64,000 nt of DNA from Muribaculaceae bacterium (GCA_014867205.1 WGUO01000012.1:26666-90665), one strand, 5' to 3'. Numbered from the stretch's first letter, positions 44,711 through 54,244 are shown. Program-made: numbers and translations. Notes: generated by a model from the letters alone, not told the origin.

Positions 44711-46222
44711 ATGTCAAAGAAAGCACTACTCATTATCCTTGACGGATACGGTATCGGCGACCACAAGAAAGACGATGCCATTTTCAATACGCCCACCCCT
44801 TATATGGACTATCTGGTGAAGAACTATCCCCACTCCGAGCTTCAGGCAAGCGGTGAGGATGTCGGCCTTCCCGCCGGCCAGATGGGCAACTCGGAGGTCG
44901 GTCACCTCAACATCGGAGCAGGCCGTGTGGTCTATCAGGATCTCGTGAAGATCAACCGCGCCATCGCCGACGGATCGTTCGCCAAGAATCCCGAGATTGT
45001 CGAGGCTTTCTCCTATGCCCGCGACCATAACGTGCCCATCCATTTCATGGGCCTTACCTCGGCCGGAGGCGTACACTCGTCGCTCGACCATCTCTATGCC
45101 CTGTGCGACACCGCCAAGTCATACGGACTCGACAAGGTGTATCTCCATGCCTTCATGGATGGCCGTGACACCGACCCCAAGAGCGGTGCCGGTTTCCTGC
45201 GTGAGGTTGAGGAGCACTGTGCCAAGAGCGCCGGAGTGATCGCCTCGGTAATCGGCCGCTACTATGCAATGGACCGTGACAAGCGCTGGGAGCGCCTCAA
45301 GGAGGCATATAACCTGCTCGTCTACGGCGAGGGCAAGCATGCCGACGACATGGTCAAGGCCGTCGAGGAGTCATATGCTGAGGGTGTCACCGACGAGTTC
45401 ATCAAGCCGATCGTCAACGACCGTGTGGATGGCCGTATCGGCGCAGGCCATGTGGTGATCTTCTTCAACTACCGCAACGACCGCGCCAAGGAACTCACCA
45501 CCGTGCTTACTCAGCACTCCGAGGATGGGATGAATCCGATACCCGACCTGCAGTATTACTGCATGACCCCTTACGACGACTCGTTCAAGGGCGTGAAGAT
45601 TCTCTTCAACAAGTCGGACGTGCCCGACACCATGGCCGAGTATCTTTCACGCGAGGGTAAGAAACAGCTTCACATCGCCGAGACAGAGAAGTATGCCCAC
45701 GTGACATTCTTCTTCAACGGCGGACGCGAGGAGCCCTTCGCCGGCGAGGACCGTATCCTCGTTCCGTCGCCTAAGGTCGCGACCTACGACCTCCAGCCCG
45801 AGATGAGCGCCCCCGAGGTCACCGACAAGCTCGTTGCCGCCATCGATTCCGACAAGTATGACTTCATCGTGGTCAACTTCGCGAACGGCGACATGGTGGG
45901 CCATACCGGCGTCTATGCCGCCATCCAGAAGGCTATCGCCACACTCGACACCTGTGTCGAGAAGGTAGTGACGGCCGCCAGGGAGCATGGCTACGAGACC
46001 ATCATCATAGCTGACCATGGCAACGCCGACCATGCCATCAACGCCGACGGCACACCCAACACCGCCCACTCTCTCAACCCGGTGCCCTTCATCTATGTGG
46101 GCTCACACCCCGAGGCCAAGGTCTTCGACGGACGTCTGGCCGATGTGGCACCCTCGCTGCTCGCCCTGATGGGCCTCGGCCAGCCTGCCGACATGACCGG
46201 CGAGAATCTGGTGAAATTCTGA
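44711..46222 (+). CDS. gpmI: 2,3-bisphosphoglycerate-independent phosphoglycerate mutase
   Basis: 503 aa. An alkaline-phosphatase fold with the metal-binding DGYG near the start, the phospho-serine in GQMGNSEVGHLNIGAGR, the DGRDTDPKSG region, and the late metal ligands NGDMVGHTG and IADHGNADH. It interconverts 3- and 2-phosphoglycerate in glycolysis using two Mn2+. A 5'-nucleotidase gene follows by 39 bp, probably on the same transcript. Confidence 0.97.
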   Translation: MSKKALLIILDGYGIGDHKKDDAIFNTPTPYMDYLVKNYPHSELQASGEDVGLPAGQMGNSEVGHLNIGAGRVVYQDLVKINRAIADGSFAKNPEIVEAFSYARDHNVPIHFMGLTSAGGVHSSLDHLYALCDTAKSYGLDKVYLHAFMDGRDTDPKSGAGFLREVEEHCAKSAGVIASVIGRYYAMDRDKRWERLKEAYNLLVYGEGKHADDMVKAVEESYAEGVTDEFIKPIVNDRVDGRIGAGHVVIFFNYRNDRAKELTTVLTQHSEDGMNPIPDLQYYCMTPYDDSFKGVKILFNKSDVPDTMAEYLSREGKKQLHIAETEKYAHVTFFFNGGREEPFAGEDRILVPSPKVATYDLQPEMSAPEVTDKLVAAIDSDKYDFIVVNFANGDMVGHTGVYAAIQKAIATLDTCVEKVVTAAREHGYETIIIADHGNADHAINADGTPNTAHSLNPVPFIYVGSHPEAKVFDGRLADVAPSLLALMGLGQPADMTGENLVKF

Positions 46223-46261
46223 ATCGTGCCGGTTTCCGGCTCCTTCACCATGTAAGACTTT

Positions 46262-47824
46262 ATGAGAAATATATTTTCCACTATGGCTCTGTGCCTCTGC
46301 CTGACGGCGGCGGCACAGAGCCTTGTGCTTCTGCACACCAACGACACACATTCCAACATCGATTCCGATTCCGCCGGAGTGGGAGGAATCCTGCCCCGCA
46401 AGGCCATAATCGACTCGGTGAGGAAGGCTGAGAAGAACGTCATCCTGATCGATGCCGGCGACATGGTGCAGGGAACGCTCTACTTCAAGTTCTTCAAGGG
46501 TGACGTCGAGTATCCTCTTTTCAATATGATGGATTACGACGTGCGCATACTCGGCAACCATGAGTTCGACAACGGGCTCGACGAGCTGGCCAGACACTGG
46601 AGAAATGTCAAGGGAGCGCGCCTGTCGGCCAACTACGATTTCTCCGACACTCCGGCCCGCGGTCTGTTCAAGCCCTATGTCATAAAGAATATCGGCGGGA
46701 AGAAGGTCGGGATAATGGGGATAAATGTCGATCCGGAGAGCCTTATATCTGAGGAGAACTACCGGGGCATGCGGTTCCGCGACATCATCACGGCCGCCAA
46801 CGAGACAGCCGCCGAACTGCGCCGCAAGGGGTGCGACCTGGTTGTGGCCGTGACCCATATCGGCTACGATGTGTCCAACGGCAAGACCGATGATCTCGAC
46901 CTCGCCCGCGCCAGCAAGGACATAGACATCATCATCGGCGGACATTCGCATACGTTTGTCGACCCGAGTACGCCCGACAAGACGCCCTACTGGATCAAGA
47001 ACGCCGAGGGCCGCGACGTGCTCGTGGCCCAGACCGGCAAGTATGGCCGCAATGTCGGGTACATAAAGCTTGACCTCAAGGACTTCGCGGACCGCAAGAT
47101 CGATTACGAGTACATCCCTGTGACTGACCGGTTTTCTCCGTCGGCATATTCCAGGGAGATGCAGGAGTTCCTTGCCCCCTATAAGCATGAGGTCGACTCG
47201 GTAAACTCGCGTGTCATAGCGTGGTCGGAGATGGATATGCCCAACGGGCTAAGCACCGGCGCGTTCGCCAACTGGACCGGTGACTTCGGCTCGTGGTATG
47301 GCCGTCATGTCGCCGACAGCCTCCGCGCAGCCGGTGTCGATGTCGCCCCGGTGGCCATGGGCATGATGAATGTCGGGGGCATACGACAGCCGATGCGTGC
47401 CGGCGCCGTGACCGAGGGCCAGGTCCTCTCCACATATCCCTTCTCCAACCGTATGCGGCTGATCGAGGTATCGGGAGCCGACCTGATCGAGACGATGAGG
47501 ATTGTCGCGCCCAAAGGGGGCGAGGCCGTCAGTTCGGAGGTCAGGGTTGTGACTGATTCCGCAGGACGCTTCGAGCGCATGCTTCTCGATGGCGTAGAGG
47601 TCGATCCCGCGAAAGACTATGTGGTGTCGACGATCGATTATGTCGCCGAGGGCAACGACGACATGACTCCCATGAGGCGTCACCGCGAGATATGGCGCGA
47701 CGACCGCGAGGTGAGCGTCCGAATACTTGAGTATCTGTATGATCTGACCCGCCAGGGGCTTGGCGTGTCGGCAGATCCGAATCCGCGATTCATGCCCGAT
47801 GTAAAGTACAGGATGAAACCATGA
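46262..47824 (+). CDS. Secreted 5'-nucleotidase/UDP-sugar hydrolase
   Basis: 520 aa. The signal peptide ends near AAAQS. The N-terminal metallophosphatase domain has HTNDTHSN, IDAGDMVQG, GNHEFDNG, THIGYD and GGHSHTF. The C-terminal 5'-nucleotidase domain (about 330-510) has NVGGIRQPM and the substrate-stacking region YPFSNRMRLIEVSG. It dephosphorylates nucleotides in the periplasm for salvage. In some Bacteroidales the two domains are separate genes; here they are fused. It overlaps the next gene by 4 bp (ATGA). Confidence 0.93.
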   Translation: MRNIFSTMALCLCLTAAAQSLVLLHTNDTHSNIDSDSAGVGGILPRKAIIDSVRKAEKNVILIDAGDMVQGTLYFKFFKGDVEYPLFNMMDYDVRILGNHEFDNGLDELARHWRNVKGARLSANYDFSDTPARGLFKPYVIKNIGGKKVGIMGINVDPESLISEENYRGMRFRDIITAANETAAELRRKGCDLVVAVTHIGYDVSNGKTDDLDLARASKDIDIIIGGHSHTFVDPSTPDKTPYWIKNAEGRDVLVAQTGKYGRNVGYIKLDLKDFADRKIDYEYIPVTDRFSPSAYSREMQEFLAPYKHEVDSVNSRVIAWSEMDMPNGLSTGAFANWTGDFGSWYGRHVADSLRAAGVDVAPVAMGMMNVGGIRQPMRAGAVTEGQVLSTYPFSNRMRLIEVSGADLIETMRIVAPKGGEAVSSEVRVVTDSAGRFERMLLDGVEVDPAKDYVVSTIDYVAEGNDDMTPMRRHREIWRDDREVSVRILEYLYDLTRQGLGVSADPNPRFMPDVKYRMKP

Positions 47825-49047
47825 GACTCCGATGGCTCTGCGCGCTGTGCGTGCTCGTGATCGCGGCCGGTTGCACGGGCCGCGGTGAGGTTGCGCGCCG
47901 CCCGGAGCCGAAGCCCGAGCTTGTGGAGATTTCCGATATGACCGATGAGGCCCGGCGGTGGGCCGACTCCGTGCGTGCCACCCTGACCCTGCGTCAGAAG
48001 GTGGCACAGCTTTTTATGCCGGCACTTTATGCCTCGGGTGATTACTGGACCATTCGTCAGGTCCGCGAGTATGCCGACAGTTGCATGGGGGGCATAGTGC
48101 TGCTGAAAGGAGATGCGCCGGGGGCCACCGCGCTTGCCGACACACTGCAGTCATATGGAGCGGTGCCGGCATTCGTGGCGATCGACGCTGAGTGGGGGCT
48201 TGCGATGCGGCTCGCCGACGCGCCGGAATTCCCTGCCAACAATGCCATCGACCCCGCCGCCGACGACCAGCTCATGTATGACTATGGTCGCGAGGTGGCA
48301 CGCGAGTGCCGGCTGCTCGGCATAAACATGGTGCTGGGTCCGGTGGTCGATGTCAGCGTGCCTAACAGCTTCATGCGCCGCCGCTCGTTCGGCGCGGATC
48401 CGCGCCGTGTGGCCGACATGGCGCTGGCCTATGCCCGTGGTCTGGAGGATGGCGACGTGATAAGCGTGGCTAAGCACTTCCCGGGTCATGGCTCGGTCTC
48501 ATCCGACTCTCACAGGCGCAAGGGGGTGATAGAGCGTAGCCTTAGCGAGATGGACTCTATTGACCTTTATCCCTTCCGTCGATGGGTAGAGCACCGGCTG
48601 TCGGGAGTCATGGTAGGCCATCTGGCTGTTCCGTCGATTGACTCCGATATGCTTCCGGCCGCCGTGTCGCGCACGGTGATAACCGACCTGCTTCGCGATG
48701 ACATCGGTTTTACGGGACTCGTGCTGACCGACGCGCTCAACATGAAGGGGGCCGAGGGATACGGCTCCGAGATGGCCGTGGCCGCGGGTGCCGATGTGGT
48801 GCTTGCCCCGGCAGACACATACGCCGAGATAGCCCGTGTGGTCAGTGCCGTCGAGTCGGGACGGATTCCAGAGTCAGAGATTGATGCCCATGTGGGCCGC
48901 ATACTTTTCTATAAATACATGCTCGGCGCAGACCGCATGATGAGTCGGCATGACATGGCTGGAGGCCGTTCTCCAGGCTTGCATCCTGCCGGACTTGACT
49001 CTCCGAGTGCCGACACAATCTCGCGCCGGCTGCGCCATGTGCGGTGA
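47821..49047 (+). CDS. GH3 beta-N-acetylhexosaminidase lipoprotein (NagZ-like)
   Basis: 408 aa. The lipoprotein signal has a VIAAGC lipobox. The GH3 TIM barrel has KHFPGHG (the catalytic His loop of NagZ is the following SDSHR), VMVGHLAVPSID and the nucleophile Asp in VLTDALNMKG. NagZ releases GlcNAc from cell-wall muropeptides; a lipidated form would work in the periplasm or outer membrane. The C-terminal GH3 domains are absent, as in single-domain NagZ. Translation is coupled to the 5'-nucleotidase gene. Confidence 0.9.
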   Translation: MRLRWLCALCVLVIAAGCTGRGEVARRPEPKPELVEISDMTDEARRWADSVRATLTLRQKVAQLFMPALYASGDYWTIRQVREYADSCMGGIVLLKGDAPGATALADTLQSYGAVPAFVAIDAEWGLAMRLADAPEFPANNAIDPAADDQLMYDYGREVARECRLLGINMVLGPVVDVSVPNSFMRRRSFGADPRRVADMALAYARGLEDGDVISVAKHFPGHGSVSSDSHRRKGVIERSLSEMDSIDLYPFRRWVEHRLSGVMVGHLAVPSIDSDMLPAAVSRTVITDLLRDDIGFTGLVLTDALNMKGAEGYGSEMAVAAGADVVLAPADTYAEIARVVSAVESGRIPESEIDAHVGRILFYKYMLGADRMMSRHDMAGGRSPGLHPAGLDSPSADTISRRLRHVR

Positions 49048-49061
49048 ACGGACAAAAAAAT

Positions 49062-49085
49062 AACTCCGCAGGGCCCTGCGGAGTT
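49062..49085. terminator. Bidirectional terminator
   Basis: Perfect 24-bp palindrome, arms AACTCCGCAGGG and CCCTGCGGAGTT, with A-tract on the left and TTTATTTTTT on the right. It serves the hexosaminidase gene and the opposing rpmH. Confidence 0.92.
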
Positions 49086-49114
49086 TATTTTTTACGAATC
49101 AACGCTTCCGGTGA

Positions 49115-49270
49115 TTACTTGCACGACATGTGGTCGGAAACCGAAAGGTTAAGACGCCCTTTGGCGCGACGGCGTGCGAGAACCTTACGGCCGCTCTTGG
49201 TGGCCATTCTCAAACGAAAACCGTGCTTGTTGATTCTTCTGCGTCTTGAGGGTTGAAAAGTCCTTTTCAT
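49115..49270 (-). CDS. rpmH: Ribosomal protein L34
   Basis: 51 aa. It starts MKRTFQPSRRRRINKHGFRL, continues MATKSGRKVLARRRAKGR, and is almost entirely basic, as L34 always is. A short extension (LNLSVSDHMSCK) follows the usual end, which is common in Bacteroidales. It is part of the 50S subunit. No rnpA or dnaA gene lies next to it, so the classic rpmH-rnpA cluster is split here. Confidence 0.96.
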   Translation of the reverse strand: MKRTFQPSRRRRINKHGFRLRMATKSGRKVLARRRAKGRLNLSVSDHMSCK

Positions 49271-49338
49271 TTTATTTTTTATTTAAATTTGCAAATTTGG
49301 AATGACGGCGCGGCTGCACGCTTTCCGACATTCGGGTG

Positions 49339-49370
49339 CAAAATTAATTAAAAAATCTGATTCACACAAA
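49339..49370 (-). promoter_or_regulatory. rpmH promoter
   Basis: On the minus strand, TTTG (49367-49370), 20 bp, TAATTTTG (49339-49346). It is divergent from the efp promoter. Confidence 0.78.
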
Positions 49371-49429
49371 TTTTGGCAAAAAATTACATTGAAGTGCCGC
49401 TGTGACAATTGTTTTAGCGAATTTTTTTG

Positions 49430-49437
49430 TAAATTTG
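49430..49437 (+). promoter_or_regulatory. efp -7 box and long leader
   Basis: TAAATTTG, with ATTG 18 bp upstream. The efp ATG is about 130 bp away. The leader has a GC-rich stretch (49447-49480) able to form a GGGAG/CTCCC stem. Confidence 0.6.
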
Positions 49438-49569
49438 CAACTTGAATGGGGAGCGGGCCTTGTGCGGGGCCTCCGCGTCTCCCGGCGTAAGGCACATGAC
49501 GTGGCCCCCGAGGCTCTGACTCGCCTGCTCCGTAACCGAATATATCAACATAAAAATACGTATAAAGCA

Positions 49570-50136
49570 ATGATGAACGCTCAAGACATCAAGAACGGAA
49601 CCTGCATTCGTCTGGACAACCGTCTCTATTTCTGCGTGGAGTTCCTTCACGTAAAGCCCGGCAAGGGAAACACATTCATGCGCACAAAACTCAAGGACGT
49701 CGTTGACGGCCGTGTTATCGAGCGCCGCTTCAACATCGGCGAGAAACTCGAGGATGTACGCGTGGAGCGCCGCCCCTACCAGTATCTCTACGCCGACGGC
49801 GAGGATGATATCTTCATGAACAACGAGACATTCGAGCAGATTCCCATCAGCAAGGAACTCGTGACAGGCGCTGCCTTCATGAAGGAGGGTGACACCGTAG
49901 AGGTTGTGTCTGACGCATCCACCAACACAGTGCTTTACGCCGAGATGCCGATGAAGACCGTGCTCAAGATCACATACACCGAGCCTGGCCTCAAGGGCGA
50001 TACCGCAACCAACACACTCAAGCCCGCTACTGTCGAGACAGGCGCGACTGTCAAGGTTCCCCTCTTCATCAATGAGGGTGAGCTTATCGAGGTCGATACA
50101 CGCGACGGCAGCTACGTAGGCCGCGTCAAGGCATAA
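49570..50136 (+). CDS. efp: Elongation factor P
   Basis: 188 aa from MMNAQDIKNG, the family length. The open frame continues upstream only because the leader lacks stops. The KOW-like domain I has the modified-Lys loop HVKPGKGNTFMRTKLK (Lys in PGKGN). Domains II and III follow, with EQIPISKELV and the C-terminal FINEGELIEVDTRDGSYVGR. It relieves ribosome stalling at polyproline. The modification enzymes are not in this window. Confidence 0.97.
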   Translation: MMNAQDIKNGTCIRLDNRLYFCVEFLHVKPGKGNTFMRTKLKDVVDGRVIERRFNIGEKLEDVRVERRPYQYLYADGEDDIFMNNETFEQIPISKELVTGAAFMKEGDTVEVVSDASTNTVLYAEMPMKTVLKITYTEPGLKGDTATNTLKPATVETGATVKVPLFINEGELIEVDTRDGSYVGRVKA

Positions 50137-50146
50137 ATCCACAGCC

Positions 50147-51193
50147 ATGAAAGATCCCGAATCCATACTCTTCTCCATCATAGTGCCCGTCTACAACAGG
50201 CGCGACGAGATTGCCGACCTGCTTGAGAGTCTTGAGGCGCAGACTGATTCCGGATTCGAGATCATCATAGTCGAGGATGGCTCGACCGAGCCATGTCTTG
50301 ACGCCGTGGAGTATCCCGGCGGATATCTCGCCGTGAGTGGCCACGACGCTCTGCAGATCAAATACTTCAGGAAATCGAACGAGGGGCGCAGTATCGCCCG
50401 CAATTACGGAATGGACAGAGCCGTCGGAGACTATTTTGTCTTCGTCGACTCTGACTGTATATTGCCCCCCGATTATATCGCGAGGCTCCGGGCCGCGCTG
50501 CGCGAGCACCCCGTCGACTGTTTTGGCGGTCCCGACGCGGCCCACGAGTCGTTTACACGGACCCAGAAGGCCATCAACTATGCCATGACCTCGCTGCTGA
50601 CTACCGGCGGCATCCGTGGCCGCAAGGTATCGATGGAGAAGTTTACTCCCCGGACATTCAACATGGGTTTCTCTCTCGAGGTCTATGAGCGTGTCGGCGG
50701 TTTCCGCGAGATGTTCTCCGAAGACATCGACATGTCGACGCGCATACGTCTGGAGGGCTTTGACATCACTCTATTCCCCGAGGTGTTCGTATATCACAAG
50801 CGGCGCGGCAACCTGGCCAAGTTCTGGCGTCAGGTACACGTGTTCGGCATGTCGCGCATCACGCTCGAACTCCTCTATCCCGGCTCGATGAAGCTTGTGC
50901 ACTGGCTGCCGGCGGTCTTCACTGTCGGCGCGGCCCTCCTGATTGTGGGATCGATATTCTGGCACTGGCTGCTGATACCCCTGGTGCTCTATCTGGTCGC
51001 CCTCTGGATCGGTGCGCTTATAGCCGAGCGTAGCCTAAGCATCGCATGCCTCGGCGTGGCGGCCTCATTGGTGCAGCTTCTCGGATACGGCACCGGTTTC
51101 ATCAAGGCCTATGTCTCCAGGATTGCGCTTGGCAAGGGTCGGGACATCGACGAGGAGATAAGGCTGCGCAAGGGCAAGAACGAAAAACTCTGA
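50147..51193 (+). CDS. Family 2 glycosyltransferase with membrane segments
   Basis: 348 aa. A GT-A fold: the nucleotide-binding start FSIIVPVYNRRDEIADLLESL, the acidic VFVDSDC metal site, and the GFREMFSEDIDMSTRI acceptor loop. Two or three hydrophobic helices (about 245-315) anchor it to the inner membrane. It probably adds a sugar to a lipid-linked or surface glycan; the substrate is unknown. It follows efp by 10 bp and precedes radC by 7 bp, so all may share a transcript. Confidence 0.9.
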   Translation: MKDPESILFSIIVPVYNRRDEIADLLESLEAQTDSGFEIIIVEDGSTEPCLDAVEYPGGYLAVSGHDALQIKYFRKSNEGRSIARNYGMDRAVGDYFVFVDSDCILPPDYIARLRAALREHPVDCFGGPDAAHESFTRTQKAINYAMTSLLTTGGIRGRKVSMEKFTPRTFNMGFSLEVYERVGGFREMFSEDIDMSTRIRLEGFDITLFPEVFVYHKRRGNLAKFWRQVHVFGMSRITLELLYPGSMKLVHWLPAVFTVGAALLIVGSIFWHWLLIPLVLYLVALWIGALIAERSLSIACLGVAASLVQLLGYGTGFIKAYVSRIALGKGRDIDEEIRLRKGKNEKL

Positions 51194-51200
51194 GCGACAT

Positions 51201-51965
51201 ATGGCTGATAATGCAGTCCAGGAATTCCGAGAGGTCCCGGATTATACCCGCGCCGACACATACGGCGAGCCGGTCCATCCTACGCTTACCGTCAAGGAGA
51301 TGTCAGCCGACATGCAGCCGCGTGAGCGTGTGCTCAGGTATGGCATCGGCTCGGTGAGCAATGCCGACCTTCTTGCAATCATACTTCGCACCGGCGTGCA
51401 TGGCTATCCCATCACCGATATCTGCCGCGACCTGATGGAGATGAACGGCAATCTGTTCCTCAATGTGGAGCGGCTAAGTCGCGAGCAGATCATGGAGACC
51501 AAGGGCCTCGGTGAACTCAAGGCTATGCAGGTCGAGGCTGTCATGGAGATTGTGCGCCGTTACAGCCGCGAGCGTGTCGGCAACAGGATACGCATCGTCG
51601 GTCCCGACACGATCTTTGAGATTATGCGCCCGGAGATCGGCAATCTGCCTCACGAGGAGATGTGGGCCATCTTCATGAACCACAGCAACCAGGTCATCGG
51701 CAAGATGCGTGTCAGCGAGGGGAGCGCGACCGCCACCATCTTCGATGTCAAGAAAATCCTGCGCCGTGCGCTGGCTACCCATACCGAGGGTATAGCCTTG
51801 TGTCACAACCACCCGTCGGGCATCCTGAGGCCATCGGGTGCCGACGACATGATCACCCGCAGGTTGCGCGACGCATGCAAGACGCTGGAGATTAATTTTC
51901 TCGACCATCTCATCGTCACTACCGACGGCTACTACTCCTACCGCGACAGCACATCGCTCATATAG
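51201..51965 (+). CDS. radC: RadC-family JAB-domain protein
   Basis: 254 aa. Helix-hairpin-helix-like region about residues 70-110 (SREQIMETKGLGELKAMQ). The JAB/MPN domain has the metal site HNHPSG...SGAD (HxH...D) with an upstream Glu in HTEGIAL. Despite the name, its role in DNA repair is unproven. The full length and motifs are intact. Confidence 0.93.
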   Translation: MADNAVQEFREVPDYTRADTYGEPVHPTLTVKEMSADMQPRERVLRYGIGSVSNADLLAIILRTGVHGYPITDICRDLMEMNGNLFLNVERLSREQIMETKGLGELKAMQVEAVMEIVRRYSRERVGNRIRIVGPDTIFEIMRPEIGNLPHEEMWAIFMNHSNQVIGKMRVSEGSATATIFDVKKILRRALATHTEGIALCHNHPSGILRPSGADDMITRRLRDACKTLEINFLDHLIVTTDGYYSYRDSTSLI

Positions 51966-51989
51966 GTGTCTGTAATAGATTAAGACAGC

Positions 51990-53558
51990 ATGGCAGACCA
52001 ACAATATAAAAAACGACCCGCTTTTCAACCTATCAAGGAGGACCCCACCGGCAAGCTTCCCCCTCATGACTCTGACCTTGAGGAGGTGGTGCTCGGTGCC
52101 CTCATGCTTGAGAAGGACGCCTACATGAACGTGGCGGACTTCCTGACGCCCGACGCGTTCTATGACCCTCGCAACGCCAAGATATATGACGCCATAAGCA
52201 CGCTGGGGTTCAACCAGCGCCCCATCGACATGATGACCGTCACCGAGCAGTTGCGTGCCAACGGAACCCTCGACGAGGTAGGTGGGGCGATACATATCAC
52301 GGAGCTGACAAGCCGCGTCTATTCGGCTGCCAATGTTGAGTATCATGCCAAGATAATCTCGCAGAAATATCTTGCGCGCCGGCTCATCACCTTCGCCTCG
52401 AAGATCGAGACCGACGCCTTTGACGAGAGCAACGATGTCGACGAGCTGCTTCAGGCGGCCGAAGGGCAGCTTTTCGAGATCTCGCAGACCCACCTCAAGC
52501 GCGAGGTGACACAGATTGACCCGGTGCTTAACCTGGCGCTCGAGCAGATTCAGACTGCCGCCAACACCAGCACGGGCCTCTCGGGCCTGAAGACCGGCTA
52601 TGATGACCTGGACCGCATGACCTCAGGCTGGCAGAACTCCGACCTCATCATCATCGCCGCACGCCCTGCCATGGGAAAGACCGCGTTTGTCCTCTCGATG
52701 GCCAAGAACATGGCCATCGACTACAGCATACCGGTGGCTATATTCACGCTTGAGATGGCCAACGTGCAGCTTGTGAAGCGTCTCATAAGCAATGTGGCCA
52801 ATCTGGAGGGCGAGAAGATAAAGAGCGGACAGCTCAGTCAGGAGGAGTGGGACCGTCTCAACACGCGCATTGCCTCGGTCTACTCGGCGCCGATGTACCT
52901 CGACGAGACTCCGGGCCTCTCCATTACCGAACTCCGCACCAAGGCCAGGCGCCTCGTGCGCGAGCATGGCGTCAAGCTTATCATGATTGACTACCTGCAG
53001 CTCATGAACGCGACCGGCATGAAGCTTGGGAGCCGTGAGCAGGAGGTCTCCACCATCTCGCGCTCGCTGAAGGCTTTGGCCAAGGAACTGAATATACCCA
53101 TCATCGCGCTCTCACAGTTGAACCGAAGCACGGAGACCCGCGAGGACAAGCGCCCGGTGCTTTCCGACCTGCGTGAGTCGGGCGCCATCGAGCAGGATGC
53201 CGACATCGTCTGCTTCATTCATCGTCCGGAATACTATACCAAGAGCTCGGAGGACGCCAACGGCAATGATATACGCGGCCTCGCCGAACTGATTGTGGCC
53301 AAGCATCGTAGTGGTGCCGTGGGGGATGTGAAACTCCGTTTCGTAAACCGTTTCGCACGCTTCGAGAACTGGGACGAGAGCCTCAACATCGTCTCGGAGG
53401 CATTCGGTACCGCACCTCAGGGCGAGCTCAAGCGCGAGAGCTCGCGCATGAACTCTGAATCGCGCGGAGGAGGTGGATTCAGTTTCGCTGACTCTGGTCA
53501 GCTCGGTTCCGGTCCCGACCTGATGCCTGCCCCGGGTGAGGAGACCGTACCCTTCTGA
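51990..53558 (+). CDS. dnaB: Replicative DNA helicase
   Basis: 522 aa. The N-terminal primase-interacting domain (LPPHDSDLEEVVLGALMLEKDAY) is followed by the RecA-like ATPase with Walker A ARPAMGKTAF, Walker B LIMIDYLQLM, and the conserved SQLNRSTETREDKRP. It is the hexameric replication-fork helicase. There is no intein. A Gly/Ser-rich C-terminal tail of about 60 residues is typical for the order. Confidence 0.97.
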   Translation: MADQQYKKRPAFQPIKEDPTGKLPPHDSDLEEVVLGALMLEKDAYMNVADFLTPDAFYDPRNAKIYDAISTLGFNQRPIDMMTVTEQLRANGTLDEVGGAIHITELTSRVYSAANVEYHAKIISQKYLARRLITFASKIETDAFDESNDVDELLQAAEGQLFEISQTHLKREVTQIDPVLNLALEQIQTAANTSTGLSGLKTGYDDLDRMTSGWQNSDLIIIAARPAMGKTAFVLSMAKNMAIDYSIPVAIFTLEMANVQLVKRLISNVANLEGEKIKSGQLSQEEWDRLNTRIASVYSAPMYLDETPGLSITELRTKARRLVREHGVKLIMIDYLQLMNATGMKLGSREQEVSTISRSLKALAKELNIPIIALSQLNRSTETREDKRPVLSDLRESGAIEQDADIVCFIHRPEYYTKSSEDANGNDIRGLAELIVAKHRSGAVGDVKLRFVNRFARFENWDESLNIVSEAFGTAPQGELKRESSRMNSESRGGGGFSFADSGQLGSGPDLMPAPGEETVPF

Positions 53559-53684
53559 CGCTGCTTCCGGATTGCCGCATAAGGTTTTTTTACAAAATTT
53601 AATGATTCGCGAACACTTTGCCCCGTAACAGTGTTTTAGTGATAAATCAGATGAAAAACATCACAAACATCAAAACCAAAGGTT

Positions 53685-53903
53685 ATGGACAAGAAGGATA
53701 AAGACGAAGTTCGCGATATCCGCGAAGTCAACGAAGAGGCTCAGCGACTTAGAGCCGATGGCAAGGAAAGGAAGAACAACGGCACCCGCAAGGTGAACCG
53801 CCTGTGGCTCTGGTTCGGAGTGCTGATCCTGATTTTCATTCTGCTCTGGTGGCTCTATTCAATCGGAACATTCGAGGCCCTGACGGGTGTCACCAACGGA
53901 TAA
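53685..53903 (+). CDS. Small single-pass membrane protein, 72 aa
   Basis: Charged N-terminal half (KDKDEVRDIREVNEEAQRLR, probably helical), then one membrane segment at about residues 41-62 (WLWFGVLILIFILLWWLYS) and a short exterior tail. No family is recognised. It stands alone, about 125 bp after dnaB. Composition and ATG context are gene-like. Confidence 0.65.
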   Translation: MDKKDKDEVRDIREVNEEAQRLRADGKERKNNGTRKVNRLWLWFGVLILIFILLWWLYSIGTFEALTGVTNG

Positions 53904-53929
53904 AATTGTCGGACATCCCGAACAAATCC

Positions 53930-54128
53930 GCTGTTAAGACGTTCTAAGGTAAACGAAGGTTGTTCTATCCGGTTACGATAAAGGTTAGATTTAAATGGTA
54001 TTCAAGGTTTGCAATTAGGATAGAAACAATTATAAAAGACCAACCGGCCATTCACGGTTCTTACAAAGGGCCAAATTTCAATTTACAGATGACCGGGAAC
54101 GACCTCAGGCTTCGGCCTGAGGTTTTTT
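53930..54128 (+). ncRNA. Candidate structured small RNA ending in a strong terminator
   Basis: About 200 nt without a convincing ORF. Stems visible are TTGTTCTATCC with GGATAGAAACAA (about 53961-54030), AACCG/CGGTT (about 54043-54060), and a final terminator CCTCAGGC-TTC-GGCCTGAGG followed by TTTTTT (54101-54128). A weak -7-like box (TAAAATTG) lies near 53901-53908. It is distinct from dnaB and the small membrane gene. The RNA family is not identified. Confidence 0.5.
54101..54128 (+). terminator. Strong terminator of the candidate small RNA
   Basis: GACCTCAGGC/GCCTGAGGT stem with a TTCG-type loop and a T6 tract. Confidence 0.92.
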
Positions 54129-54129
54129 A

Positions 54130-54244
54130 TTCTAAAGATTAAAGATAAAATATTAAAGATTAATTGGATATAGGTTTGTGGCTTTTACTGTCCCATGTTG
54201 AGTGTTGCGAGTGCAGCGAGTAAAGCCTCTAATCTTTAATCTTT
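54130..54244. repeat. Inverted AAAGATTAA-type repeat element
   Basis: The left arm has TAAAGATTAAAGATAAAATATTAAAGATTAA (54133-54163, in 7-9 bp units). The right arm has the complementary CTAATCTTTAATCTTTAATC (54229-54248). In the centre GGCTTTTACT (54180) pairs with AGTAAAGCC (54219-54227). The right arm contains the stop codon of menA. Confidence 0.85.

Noticed and set aside
53960..54142. 60-codon ORF after the small membrane protein
   Set aside because: It runs through the strong terminator stem and ends in the repeat arm, with no protein-like pattern; an RNA gene explains the region better.
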